Positions 1 to 8,185 of a stretch of 64,000 bases of DNA are shown here, piece after piece (the first letter of the stretch is position 1; every line of letters starts with the position of its first letter). The translations under genes were made by a program, and so were the position numbers. The notes below the pieces were generated by a model. It saw only the letters and a list, made by a program, of their open reading frames with translations, ran no database searches and had not been told where the DNA came from. The stretch comes from Demequina iriomotensis (GTDB taxonomy: Bacteria; Actinomycetota; Actinomycetes; Actinomycetales; Demequinaceae), in NCBI RefSeq assembly GCF_000971395.1, contig NZ_BBME01000015.1, forward strand, positions 1-64,000. Direction: 5' to 3'.

Positions 1-21
1 CCGGAAGTGTCCGCGGGAGGG

Positions 22-972
22 TTACGCGGAGGCGGAGCGGCGGCGCGCGAGGATTGAGTCGAGCGACCCGGTCTCGGGCGCCTGGGCGCGAGCGTCCTCG
101 CGGTACGAGGCTGCGGCGATGTCGCCGTCCTCGAGGGGACGGGCCTGCGCCTGGCGCACCTCCGCCTTGAGCGTGTAGCTGGGGGCCGGGAGCTCGCGCG
201 GGCTCCACGCGGCGGACTCCTCGACCGCAGGCGCCTCGACCACGGGGCGCTCGACCACGGGCACGGGCACCGACAGCGGCGCGATGTCCGCGGACGTGAC
301 CACCTTGATGGCCTGCGTGGCCACGTCGGAGGGCTGCGAGTCGAGGCCGGCGGCGCGCTCGCGCGTGACCTTGCGCAGCGCCTGCGTGGCGGTCGCGGCC
401 GCACCGACCTCGCGCGCGACCAGGGCGAGTCGCGCGTCGACGCGACGCTGAGCGGCGGCGGCGCGGGCGCCCAAGACGACCACGCCGGCGAACAGCGCGG
501 TCATGATCGCGCCGACGACGGCGGGCACGGCGGTGAACGGCACGAGCACCCACGACGTGGCCGCGAGAGCGCCCGCGCCGAGCGCGACACGGGCGCGGCG
601 ACGCGCGCGGGCCTTGCGCTCGGCGAGGGCCGAGGCGCGGTCGGTGCGCATCGCGATGAGCTGACGCTGGGCGGAGGTCGCGGCCTTGTCGATCGGGCCG
701 GCGGGCCGCGACATCGAGTCCGCCCCGAGGCTCGCGATGGAGGCGCGGACGGCACCGGTGACCAGCAGGGGGACCTCGGCCGCGTCGGAGGACGCGCGGG
801 ACACGGCCCGCTTGACGCGCTCGGCGGTGGTCTTCACCACCCGCATCTCGGCGGAGTAGCGGTCCTCGGTCCGCACGAGCGCGTAGTCCCCGCGCTCGCG
901 GATCCGCTGGGGGATGACATAGGCGAGCACCATACCCAGGGCGATGATCGCGAGCAGTCCAGCGGGAGGCAT
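22..972 (-). CDS. sepX: SepX/GlpR-like septal membrane protein
   Basis: Predicted membrane protein of 316 aa. One membrane segment lies at about residues 4-21 and is followed by a short RTEDRYS stretch. Two adjacent segments lie at about 129-172. A long Pro/Ala/Val-rich tail carries a W-x-P-x-x-L-P-x-P-x-Y-x-x-K motif and ends in SLDSILARRR. This layout matches actinobacterial SepX/GlpR, the division-site membrane protein that binds the MoeA-like Glp and FtsZ machinery. The neighbours agree: RimJ-like and MoeA/Glp genes lie directly upstream. I chose ATG at 972 because TACCGT sits 6 nt before it (leaderless pattern); an in-frame GTG at 1005 would add 11 residues. The family call rests on architecture and synteny. 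Confidence 0.7.
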   Translation of the reverse strand: MPPAGLLAIIALGMVLAYVIPQRIRERGDYALVRTEDRYSAEMRVVKTTAERVKRAVSRASSDAAEVPLLVTGAVRASIASLGADSMSRPAGPIDKAATSAQRQLIAMRTDRASALAERKARARRRARVALGAGALAATSWVLVPFTAVPAVVGAIMTALFAGVVVLGARAAAAQRRVDARLALVAREVGAAATATQALRKVTRERAAGLDSQPSDVATQAIKVVTSADIAPLSVPVPVVERPVVEAPAVEESAAWSPRELPAPSYTLKAEVRQAQARPLEDGDIAAASYREDARAQAPETGSLDSILARRRSASA

Positions 973-1024
973 GGCACGACGGTACGGCCGCCGGGGCCGC
1001 GACACGCGGAGGGCGCGCGGCGTG

Positions 1025-1603
1025 TCAGCCGTCGACGTCCCAATATCGACCGATGCGCGGCTCGTCTTGAGTCCTGGCGAAGATCACGTGGTCCCGCCAG
1101 CCGCCGTCGATGTAGAGGTACGAGCGCCTCAGCCCCTCCTCGGTGAAGCCCAGCTTCTCCGCGACGCGGCGGCTCGCGCCGTTCTCCGGGCGGATCGCGA
1201 TCTCGAGACGATGCAGTCCCACCCCGAACGCATACGTCGCCGCGAGCGCGGCGCCGCGCGTGACGATGCCGCGACCGGCGTGGTGCTGGTCGATCCAGTA
1301 GCCGAGGGACGCCGAGCGCTGCGCGCCCCACTGGATGCCCGCCACCGCGACCCGGCCCACGAGCGCGCCGTCGACCACGAGGGCGAAGGGCAGCGCCGTG
1401 AGCTCGCGGCGCTGGCGCCGCTCGAGGCGGGTGAACGCGCGGAACGACATGTCCGAGGCGCGCCCCTCGGGTGGCAGCGTCGCCTCCCAGGGCCGCAGCC
1501 AGTCGCGGTTGCGGGCGCGGAGGTCCATCCACTCCGCCTCGTCGCGCGGGCGCAGCGCGCGCAGCAGCACCCCGTCGCTCGCGAGCTCGGGGTCGCGCGG
1601 CAT
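1025..1603 (-). CDS. GNAT N-acetyltransferase, RimJ-like
   Basis: Acetyltransferase of 192 aa of the RimJ/RimL type, which transfers acetyl from acetyl-CoA to an alpha-amino group, often on a ribosomal protein. The acetyl-CoA loop reads HHAGRGIVTRG, followed by the family's HRLEIAIRPENGASRRVAEKLGF block and a C-terminal WRDHVIFAR strand. The start overlaps the upstream MoeA/Glp stop (TGATG), so the two genes are probably translationally coupled. A RimJ-like gene at this position is part of the conserved actinobacterial glp-rimJ-glpR cluster. The true substrate is unknown. Confidence 0.85.
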   Translation of the reverse strand: MPRDPELASDGVLLRALRPRDEAEWMDLRARNRDWLRPWEATLPPEGRASDMSFRAFTRLERRQRRELTALPFALVVDGALVGRVAVAGIQWGAQRSASLGYWIDQHHAGRGIVTRGAALAATYAFGVGLHRLEIAIRPENGASRRVAEKLGFTEEGLRRSYLYIDGGWRDHVIFARTQDEPRIGRYWDVDG

Positions 1604-2835
1604 CAGTCGTCCCACACGCTGCAGCGCATGACGTCGCCCGCCCGGACCTCGGTGGTGGCGGCCTCGACCCACGCGATCCCGTCCGCGTCGCCGAGCGCCG
1701 CGAGCGTGACGTCGCCCGGCTCGCAGGCCGGCGTGGCCGTCACGGTCCCCTCGCGGTCGATGCCGAGGCACACGGGCACGGCTTGCGTCACGCCGGCGGG
1801 CGACGACCAGCCGCGGTCGAGGCGCGCCCGCACCCCCGGACGCACCGCCTCGGTGAAGCCGCACATCCGGCGCAGCGCGGGCCGCACGTACGCCTCGAAG
1901 GCGAGCGCGGCCGCGACCGGCGAGCCGGGCAGCGCGATGGTGGGCACCTGACGGGCCCCGTCCTCGCCCAGCATCGCGAACGCGTGGTGCGGGCCGGGCG
2001 CGAACGCGAGCGCGACATCATCCACCGTGCCCAGGCTGCGCAGCACGTCCACGACCGTGTCGGATTGGCCGCCGCTCAGCCCGCCCGTGACGATGAGGAG
2101 GTCGGCGCGCACCAGCTGATCCTCGAGCGCGGTGCGCAGCGTGCGAGCATCGTCCGCCACGGGTCCCACGCGGAAGGCCTGCGCTCCCGCGTTGCGCGCC
2201 GCGACGGCCACGAGGTGGGCCGTCGCCTCCGGCACGCCCGGACGCCCGGACCCGGCGTCGACGAGCTCGCCGCCGGTGGCGAGCACCACCACGCGAGGCA
2301 CGGGACGCACCGTGAGGCGCGCGTGCCCGAGCGAGGCGGCGAGCGCGAGCTCGCGGCCGCCCAGGCGCCGTCCCGCGGGCACGAGCAGGCGGCCGGACTC
2401 GGCGTCGGCGCCCGCGCGCCGGATGCCCGTGCCGGAGGCGACCGTGCCGGAGATCGCCACGCGCGCGATGCCGCCGTCGGTCGCGGCGAGCGGCACCACC
2501 GCATCGGCGCCCACCGGCATCGCCATGCCCGAGGCGAGCCTCGCCGCGGTGCCGGGCAGGTGCCGGCGGGGACCGCGGTCGGCGAAGGAGACCTCGTGCG
2601 CCACGGGGAGGCTCGGAGCGAGCGGCACGTCCGCGGCGCGCACCGCGTAGCCGTCCCACGAGGCGACATCATGCGTGGGGACGGCGGCGGTCGCGATGAG
2701 CGGCTCGACCAGCGTGGCCCCCGCGGCATCGCCCACCAGGACCGTTAGCGGCGGGATCGGGGCGAGCGCCCGGGTGAGCGCGTCACGGTGCTGGTCGAGG
2801 GTGCGGGAGAGCAGCTCTCCTCCTGGACGATGCAT
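1603..2835 (-). CDS. glp: MoeA/gephyrin-like protein, candidate Glp
   Basis: A 410-aa member of the MoeA/gephyrin family. MoeA inserts molybdate into molybdopterin. In Corynebacteriales a paralogue, Glp, instead binds FtsZ and the membrane receptor GlpR. Visible blocks are SWDGYAVRA (family usually MDGYA), ATGGELV, VTGGLSGGQSDTV (usually GGVSxGxYD) and LPGSPVAAALAFEAYV (usually LPGNPVS). The deviations in the GGVS loop and the lack of other molybdenum-cofactor genes in the window favour a Glp-type role, but catalysis cannot be excluded. TAGGCT lies 6 nt before the ATG, so the mRNA is probably leaderless. It is divergent from the cyclo-ligase gene. Confidence 0.75.
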   Translation of the reverse strand: MHRPGGELLSRTLDQHRDALTRALAPIPPLTVLVGDAAGATLVEPLIATAAVPTHDVASWDGYAVRAADVPLAPSLPVAHEVSFADRGPRRHLPGTAARLASGMAMPVGADAVVPLAATDGGIARVAISGTVASGTGIRRAGADAESGRLLVPAGRRLGGRELALAASLGHARLTVRPVPRVVVLATGGELVDAGSGRPGVPEATAHLVAVAARNAGAQAFRVGPVADDARTLRTALEDQLVRADLLIVTGGLSGGQSDTVVDVLRSLGTVDDVALAFAPGPHHAFAMLGEDGARQVPTIALPGSPVAAALAFEAYVRPALRRMCGFTEAVRPGVRARLDRGWSSPAGVTQAVPVCLGIDREGTVTATPACEPGDVTLAALGDADGIAWVEAATTEVRAGDVMRCSVWDD

Positions 2836-2902
2836 GTGCGAAGCCTAAGGACATGCCCGAGGGTGGAACAAAGATTTACCGAACTTTGGCACAATGGATC
2901 CC

Positions 2903-3532
2903 ATGACGCCGATGTCCGACAGCTCTGTGCGCGCACTCGAACCGGACGAGGCGAAGGCGCACCTCAGGGCAGAGATCCGACGTGAGAGGCTCCAGCGGAG
3001 CGAGCGGCGGCGCCACGAGGCGGCCGCCGCTCTTCGCGACCATGTGCTCGCGCTGACCTCGATCCAGCAGGCGCGCTGCGTCTCTGTCTACGCCTCCCGT
3101 CCTCACGAACCCGGCACGGGGCCGCTCATCGAGGCGCTCCACCGACGCGGCGTGCGCGTCCTCGTCCCGCTGCTCGGCGACGGCCTCCAGCGCGGATGGG
3201 GCGTCTACCGCGGCGTCGAGGACCTGGTCGAGCGCGCGCCGGGCCGGCCGCCGGAGCCGAGCGGCGACTTCCTCCCCTCCGAGACCCTGGCCGAGGCGGA
3301 CGTCATCGTGGTGCCCGCGCTCGCCGTCGACACGACCGGCACGCGCCTGGGCCAGGGAGGCGGCTGGTACGACCGCGCGCTCATGGAGGCCCGCCCCAGC
3401 ACGCCGGTGATCGCGCTCACCTTCGCGAACGAGGTTCGCGACGGCGTGAGCGACCCCCTGCCGCGCGAACGCCACGACCTGGGCGTCGACATGGTGATCA
3501 CCCCCGAGGGGGCACACGCGCTGCCCGCGTAG
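2903..3532 (+). CDS. 5-formyltetrahydrofolate cyclo-ligase
   Basis: Converts 5-formyl-THF to 5,10-methenyl-THF using ATP in cytosolic folate metabolism. The signature GTRLGQGGGWYDRAL near residue 150 is the family's substrate/ATP loop, and the basic RxEIRRERLQRSERRR N-terminus fits the ATP site. I chose ATG at 2903: a CACAAT box ends 7 nt upstream, which fits a leaderless mRNA. ATG at 2894 and at 2909 are alternatives. 209 aa is typical. It sits next to glp in many actinobacteria, normally with galU between them; galU is absent here. Confidence 0.92.
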   Translation: MTPMSDSSVRALEPDEAKAHLRAEIRRERLQRSERRRHEAAAALRDHVLALTSIQQARCVSVYASRPHEPGTGPLIEALHRRGVRVLVPLLGDGLQRGWGVYRGVEDLVERAPGRPPEPSGDFLPSETLAEADVIVVPALAVDTTGTRLGQGGGWYDRALMEARPSTPVIALTFANEVRDGVSDPLPRERHDLGVDMVITPEGAHALPA

Positions 3533-3542
3533 AATGGCCCGC

Positions 3543-3749
3543 ATGCCTACGTACTCCTACGCGTGCACCGCGTGCGACCACGCGTTCGATGCGGTCCAGT
3601 CCATCCACGACGCCGCCCTCACCGAGTGCCCCGAGTGCACCGCGCCCGTGCGCAAGCGCTTCGGCGCCGTCGGCGTGACCTTCAAGGGCTCGGGCTTCTA
3701 CCGCACCGACTCCCGCTCGGAGTCGAAGGCCTCGTCCAGCGCCTCCTGA
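3543..3749 (+). CDS. FmdB-family zinc-ribbon protein
   Basis: Small 68-aa putative regulatory protein of the FmdB/CxxC family. Two cysteine pairs (YACTACDHAF and TECPECTAPV) form a zinc ribbon, followed by the conserved FKGSGFYRTDS segment and a Ser-rich tail. I prefer ATG at 3543 over 3534. A TAGAAT box at 3530-3535 overlaps the stop codon of the preceding gene and lies 7 nt before this start, so the gene may have its own leaderless promoter. The molecular role of the family is unsettled. Confidence 0.88.
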   Translation: MPTYSYACTACDHAFDAVQSIHDAALTECPECTAPVRKRFGAVGVTFKGSGFYRTDSRSESKASSSAS

Positions 3750-3775
3750 CGCGGCTCACCCGCGCCGGAGCGCGC

Positions 3776-6700
3776 TCACCAGTGCGGCGGCTTCTCGCGC
3801 CTGATCTCGTCGTCGCGGCTCGAGCCGCCGTGCGACCCGCCCCAGCCCTCGTCGAGGTCCTCGCTCGCCCGCGTCGGGATGAGCGGGCGTCCCGCCGCGC
3901 GTGACGCCGGGCGGATGACCGGGGTGGACGATGCAGGGGTCGCCTCGGGCGCCTGGGGCTCGGCGTCGTCGGCCTCCGGCTCCTCCACCTGCTCCTCGGC
4001 CGCGTCGGCCTCCGGCTCGATCTCCGGCTCGTCGAAGGCGTCCTCGGGGATCGTGGGGTCCGTCATCTCCTCATCCTGCGCCTCGACGTCGAGCGCGTCG
4101 AGGTCGAGCTCCTGCTGGACCGCCAGCGCGCGGGTCTCGACCTTGTCGGCGAGGATCTGCTCGGCGAGCATCACCGAGATCCCGAGCGTCACGTCGGGGG
4201 CCTCGACCGGCGGGGACTCCGCCTCGGGCTCGTCCTCGGCCGTCGCATCGTCCTCGAGCACCTCCGAGACCGCGTCGAGGTCGAAGACCTCTTCGTGCGG
4301 CACGCGGATCGCCGACGTCTCGACGCCGAGGTCGAGCGAGGGCTGCTCCCACACGAGCGGCGCGCGCTGGCTCTCCACGGCGTCGACGATGGCGGCGACC
4401 GCCGCCTCGGGGTCCATGAACACGTCGAGCGTCCACAGCGACACGACCACCCAGCCGAGCGCCTCGAGGCTCGCGAACTGGTGACGCATGCGGTCGCGGA
4501 CGCTCGCGCCGCCCAGCCGCGCCGCCTCGTCGGTCACCACCGCGACGCTGTAGCCGCGATCGTGACGCCCGCCGACCACGAGCGGGATCGCGTCGGCGCC
4601 CGCGCCGTAGCGCACGTGGACGGCATAGCCCTGGGCGCGCAGCCGGCCGGCGATGTCGGCGAGCAGCCAGTCGCCCGGCGCCGGCTCGGGCCGCTCGGCC
4701 GGGACGGGCTCGCCGTCCGAGGCGACCAGGAGGTCGCGGAGCCCGTCGACGCCCTCGGTGTCGGAGCCCTCGGCGACGGCCGCCAGATCGTCCACGCCGA
4801 GCGCGGTCACCACGGTCACGCCCTCGTGCGTCGCGACCAGCGCCTGGGCGAGGGCGTGCGCGCCCGCCTCCTCGGACAGCACGCCGAGCCGCGCGGGCAG
4901 GGTGCCGTCGGCGTCCCGGGCGTAGCCGAGCGTGAGGATGACCTCGTCGACGTCGAGGCCGGCCGCGTTGCCGAGCGTCACCACGTCGACCGACTCCGCG
5001 AGACGTGCGCCCCGGTCCTCGAGGGCCTCGCGCAGGCGCGCGGCGTGAAGCTCGTTGCCCGCGACGACCGCGAGCGTGCGCCGGGGCATCGAGTGCACCA
5101 CGCGGTCCGCGTGCTCGATGACGGCGGTCACCTCCGCGCGCGTGGACTCGACGGCACGCTCGCCGGCGACGGCGGTGCCGCGCGCGTCGAGCACGGTGAC
5201 GGCGAGCGCATGCGGATGCCCGGCGGACGGCAGGGAGCTCAGCGCACGCCCGTACGCGAGCGTGCCGAGCACGCCCGTGACGCGCGGATCGCGCGGCTGC
5301 GGGATCGCGTGCAGGGGCAGGCGCGGGAGCAGGCGCGACAGTGCGGTGACGGCGCTGCGGGTGGCGGACTCGCCGTCGCCCACGACCACCACCTGGCGCG
5401 CGCGCGCCAGGGTGGGCACGGTCTCGGCGAGCGCGAGCGACTCGGCGCCGAACACGACGGCGAGGTCGACGCATCGTGACGGCGGGGCGAGCCGCGACAC
5501 CTGCTCGGCGGTCGCGACGACCGCGGGCCGCAGCGCCGTCACCAGCGTCGGGTGGGCGCGCCACAGCTCGCGGTACGGCGCGTCGGCGCCCTCGACCAGG
5601 GTCGCGAAGAGGTCTCGCGCGGACTCCGGGTGGCGCGCGATCGCGAGGCGACGGCGCTCCGCGACGGCGCGCATGAGCGGCCCGACGCGCGAGTCCGCGA
5701 ACTCGCGGTCGCACACGAGGAAGCGTTCGACCACGCGGCCCATCGCCCCCTCCTCGGTGAGGCGGGAGTCGGCCGAGACGATCGCATCGAAGGCGGACGC
5801 CCACCACGCGAACTCGAGGTCGCGGCGGACCTGCTCCGGTGCCGCCTCGCGCGCACGCAGCTCCGCGAGCAGCGGCGCGAGCCCCGCGTCCTCGAGGTTG
5901 CGCTCGACCGGGAGGGTCTCCGCGGCCTCGAGGGTGCCGGGCACGCCCTCGGCGAGATGCTCGAGGATCTCGCGCACGCGATCCCAGGGCTGGTCGAGCA
6001 GCTCGGGCTCGCCCGACACGGTCGCCACGGGCACCGCGATGCGCGACCACAGGCGCAGCACCTGGTCGATGCGGTCCGAGTAGAGGTCGAAGTCGTCCGG
6101 CACCACGGGCCAGCCGCCGGCCGAGCAGTGCGCGCGCCACCGCAAGGCCTGCGCGTGGGCCGCGACCAGGTGCTGGTGGAGGTCGTCCTTGCTGCGGCCC
6201 GGGCGCAGCAGCTCGACGGCGCGCCGGCGCAGCGCGCGACGGTCGCGGCGGGCGAGCTCGCCTGCCTGCGGGGTGCCGGGGGGTGCCGTCGCCGCCACCA
6301 GATCGTGCAGCGATCGGTGGAACACGGCGGGCGAGAAGATCTCGAGCGTGACGCGGAGGTCGGTGAACAGCCCCACCTGATCCGCCCAGGCGGCGATGGT
6401 CGGCGCCTCGTCCATGCCCGTCTCGTGGGCCGCGATCTGCGCCTCGGCGCGCATCTTAGGCAGGTGGCGCACCACGAGAGTCGCGAGCGCCTCGTCGAGC
6501 CGCGCCCCCTCCGCCGGGTCATCGGTGACCGCCGACCACCACGGCACGAGCGTGGTCGCGACCGGCTCCGGCTCGGGCTCGGGCGCCTCGGCGGCGCTCT
6601 CGGGTCGCAGCCGCTCGACCATGGCGTGCGCGACCGACGCGAAGCCATGCTCGGCCACCAGCGCGGCGGCCTCGGGCCCGAGCCGCAGCTGGGTCTGCGG

Positions 6701-7942
6701 CGCGGGAGCGGTGGAGATGAGCCGCACCACGGCCTGCACGGCGTCGTAGGCGCTCACGTCCCAGGGACGATGCGGGCGGTGGAGGGCGTCGATGCGCCCC
6801 TGGAGCTCGTGGCGGGCGGCGAGCAGCGCCTCGCCGGCGCCGCGCAGGGCCTCGTCGTCGACCTCGTCGATGCCCATCGTCATCGAGGTGAGGAGGCGGC
6901 GGCGCGCGGTCTCGTTCCACGAGCCGACGGCACCCGACACGTACGCATCCGCGGCGCCCACGCGGTCGAGCCGACGGGCCACGGTGCGGGCCGCCTGCTC
7001 GGTGCCGCCCACGGCCATCACGGCGCGGCCCGAGGCCGCCGCATCGGCCACGATCGCGGCCACGGTGCCCGCGGGATCGGATCCGGGCGGCGCCTGGAGG
7101 AACACCGAGCGGCCCGTCGCGATGAGGTCGAGCGCCGCGAAGCCCGCGTCGTCGAGGTCGCCGACGCCGCGCTCGGCGAACGGGTCGCGATCGCCCACCG
7201 GGAACGCCGGCAGCGGCTGCGCGAGCATGGCCTGAGCCTCGCGGTCGCCCGCGGTGGCGGCGAGCACGTCGGACGCGCCGATGACGGCGTCCATGTCGTC
7301 GAGGTCGTCGAGCAGGCGCTGCTCCGGGTCGTCGAACGCTCCCACGAAGAGACGGTCCACCACGTCGATGTCGGGGAAGAAGTCGCCCAGCGTGCGAACG
7401 TGCTGCCACAGCGGGCGCGGGTCGAACTCCACGCCCGGACCCGCGGCCGGGGTGACGGCGGGCAGGCCGGCCCCGGCGCCGCGCTCGCGCGCCTCGGCGA
7501 CGAACACGGGGTTGACGGCGACCTGGTCGAGCATCGTGAGGAGCACGTCGCCCTGGCGGGCGGGCTCGAAGTGCAGGGGCCGCATCACGAGCGGCATCTC
7601 GCGGCGACGCCCGTCCTCCGTCCACGTGACGGTGCCTATCACCATCGCGGCGGTCCACACGCCCGTGGCCGCCTTGACGCGGTCCGCGTTCTCGCGGATG
7701 ACGCGCACGCGGTGGAGCGCCTGGGCGTAGTGCTCGGGGTCGCGGATCAGCGAGGCGAGCGACGTGGCGCGGCCGGCGAACAGGGGGGCGAGGCCGCCCG
7801 GGTGCGATCCGCGCAGGTCGACGAGCGTGGTCTCGCTCGCCGCGAGATCGCGCAGGGGTGAGACGGACGCGAGCTGCTGGAGCTGCTCCCTCCATTCGCG
7901 CAGGGCGTCCGCGACGAGCGCGCGCCCGATGTAGTCGACCAC
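3776..7942 (-). CDS. giant degenerate DUF4011-type helicase/nuclease-like protein
   Basis: A 1388-aa protein that follows the DUF4011 superfamily-1 helicase plan. Residues about 80-140 resemble DUF4011 (MPLVMRPLHFEPARQGD). Residues about 281-293 occupy the Walker A position but read LQAPPGSDPAGTV, without GKT/S. The Walker B position near residue 827 reads VVFGAESLALAE instead of DEAS, followed by ARARQVVVVGDGES. Motif V/VI (about 1002-1040) keeps GYARDADGTLP but lacks the catalytic arginine. A C-terminal MTES_1575/Vsr-like nuclease fold (about 1100-1190) keeps RDRMRHQFASLEALGW, while the catalytic Asp position reads IPLVV. The last ~190 residues are acidic and low-complexity. I infer a non-enzymatic scaffold or a highly divergent ATPase. 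TACCGT lies 6 nt before the GTG start. Confidence 0.8.
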   Translation of the reverse strand: MVDYIGRALVADALREWREQLQQLASVSPLRDLAASETTLVDLRGSHPGGLAPLFAGRATSLASLIRDPEHYAQALHRVRVIRENADRVKAATGVWTAAMVIGTVTWTEDGRRREMPLVMRPLHFEPARQGDVLLTMLDQVAVNPVFVAEARERGAGAGLPAVTPAAGPGVEFDPRPLWQHVRTLGDFFPDIDVVDRLFVGAFDDPEQRLLDDLDDMDAVIGASDVLAATAGDREAQAMLAQPLPAFPVGDRDPFAERGVGDLDDAGFAALDLIATGRSVFLQAPPGSDPAGTVAAIVADAAASGRAVMAVGGTEQAARTVARRLDRVGAADAYVSGAVGSWNETARRRLLTSMTMGIDEVDDEALRGAGEALLAARHELQGRIDALHRPHRPWDVSAYDAVQAVVRLISTAPAPQTQLRLGPEAAALVAEHGFASVAHAMVERLRPESAAEAPEPEPEPVATTLVPWWSAVTDDPAEGARLDEALATLVVRHLPKMRAEAQIAAHETGMDEAPTIAAWADQVGLFTDLRVTLEIFSPAVFHRSLHDLVAATAPPGTPQAGELARRDRRALRRRAVELLRPGRSKDDLHQHLVAAHAQALRWRAHCSAGGWPVVPDDFDLYSDRIDQVLRLWSRIAVPVATVSGEPELLDQPWDRVREILEHLAEGVPGTLEAAETLPVERNLEDAGLAPLLAELRAREAAPEQVRRDLEFAWWASAFDAIVSADSRLTEEGAMGRVVERFLVCDREFADSRVGPLMRAVAERRRLAIARHPESARDLFATLVEGADAPYRELWRAHPTLVTALRPAVVATAEQVSRLAPPSRCVDLAVVFGAESLALAETVPTLARARQVVVVGDGESATRSAVTALSRLLPRLPLHAIPQPRDPRVTGVLGTLAYGRALSSLPSAGHPHALAVTVLDARGTAVAGERAVESTRAEVTAVIEHADRVVHSMPRRTLAVVAGNELHAARLREALEDRGARLAESVDVVTLGNAAGLDVDEVILTLGYARDADGTLPARLGVLSEEAGAHALAQALVATHEGVTVVTALGVDDLAAVAEGSDTEGVDGLRDLLVASDGEPVPAERPEPAPGDWLLADIAGRLRAQGYAVHVRYGAGADAIPLVVGGRHDRGYSVAVVTDEAARLGGASVRDRMRHQFASLEALGWVVVSLWTLDVFMDPEAAVAAIVDAVESQRAPLVWEQPSLDLGVETSAIRVPHEEVFDLDAVSEVLEDDATAEDEPEAESPPVEAPDVTLGISVMLAEQILADKVETRALAVQQELDLDALDVEAQDEEMTDPTIPEDAFDEPEIEPEADAAEEQVEEPEADDAEPQAPEATPASSTPVIRPASRAAGRPLIPTRASEDLDEGWGGSHGGSSRDDEIRREKPPHW

Positions 7943-8075
7943 CGTCCTACGGTAACGGTCAGGTCACGGCGGCTCAGCACACCACGCCGCCGTCGGAGCC
8001 CCGCCGCGGCGCGCGGGTCGCGGACCAAACGGACCTACCAGGAGCAACCGGGCGAGGGCCCCGTCGGCGCCCGGG

Positions 8076-8120
8076 AAAAAGGACAGTGCGCGCCGACTTG
8101 TGCAGCCGACACGCACTGTT
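8076..8120 (-). terminator. Rho-independent terminator after the MFS gene
   Basis: On the minus strand a 17-nt arm (8120-8104) pairs with 8098-8082 across a 5-nt loop. Mismatches on the plus strand become G-U pairs in minus-strand RNA, which shows its orientation. The stem is followed within 2-3 nt by five T (8080-8076). It lies about 65 nt past the MFS stop. The rest of 7943-8185 shows no gene. Confidence 0.8.
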
Positions 8121-8185
8121 GCGAGGATTGTGGGACCGCCCCGGCCTCCACGTCAAACCGGCGATGTGATCGTCACCATCGTCCC

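Noticed and set aside
1..11. Possible fifth copy of the 95-bp element cut by the window edge (ends in AGTGTC).
   Set aside because: The expected CCGTTG directly before it is not present in the bases available.
1603..2835. Straight annotation as molybdopterin molybdotransferase.
   Set aside because: Catalytic loops deviate, no other cofactor gene is near, and the synteny is that of glp; kept as MoeA-like instead.
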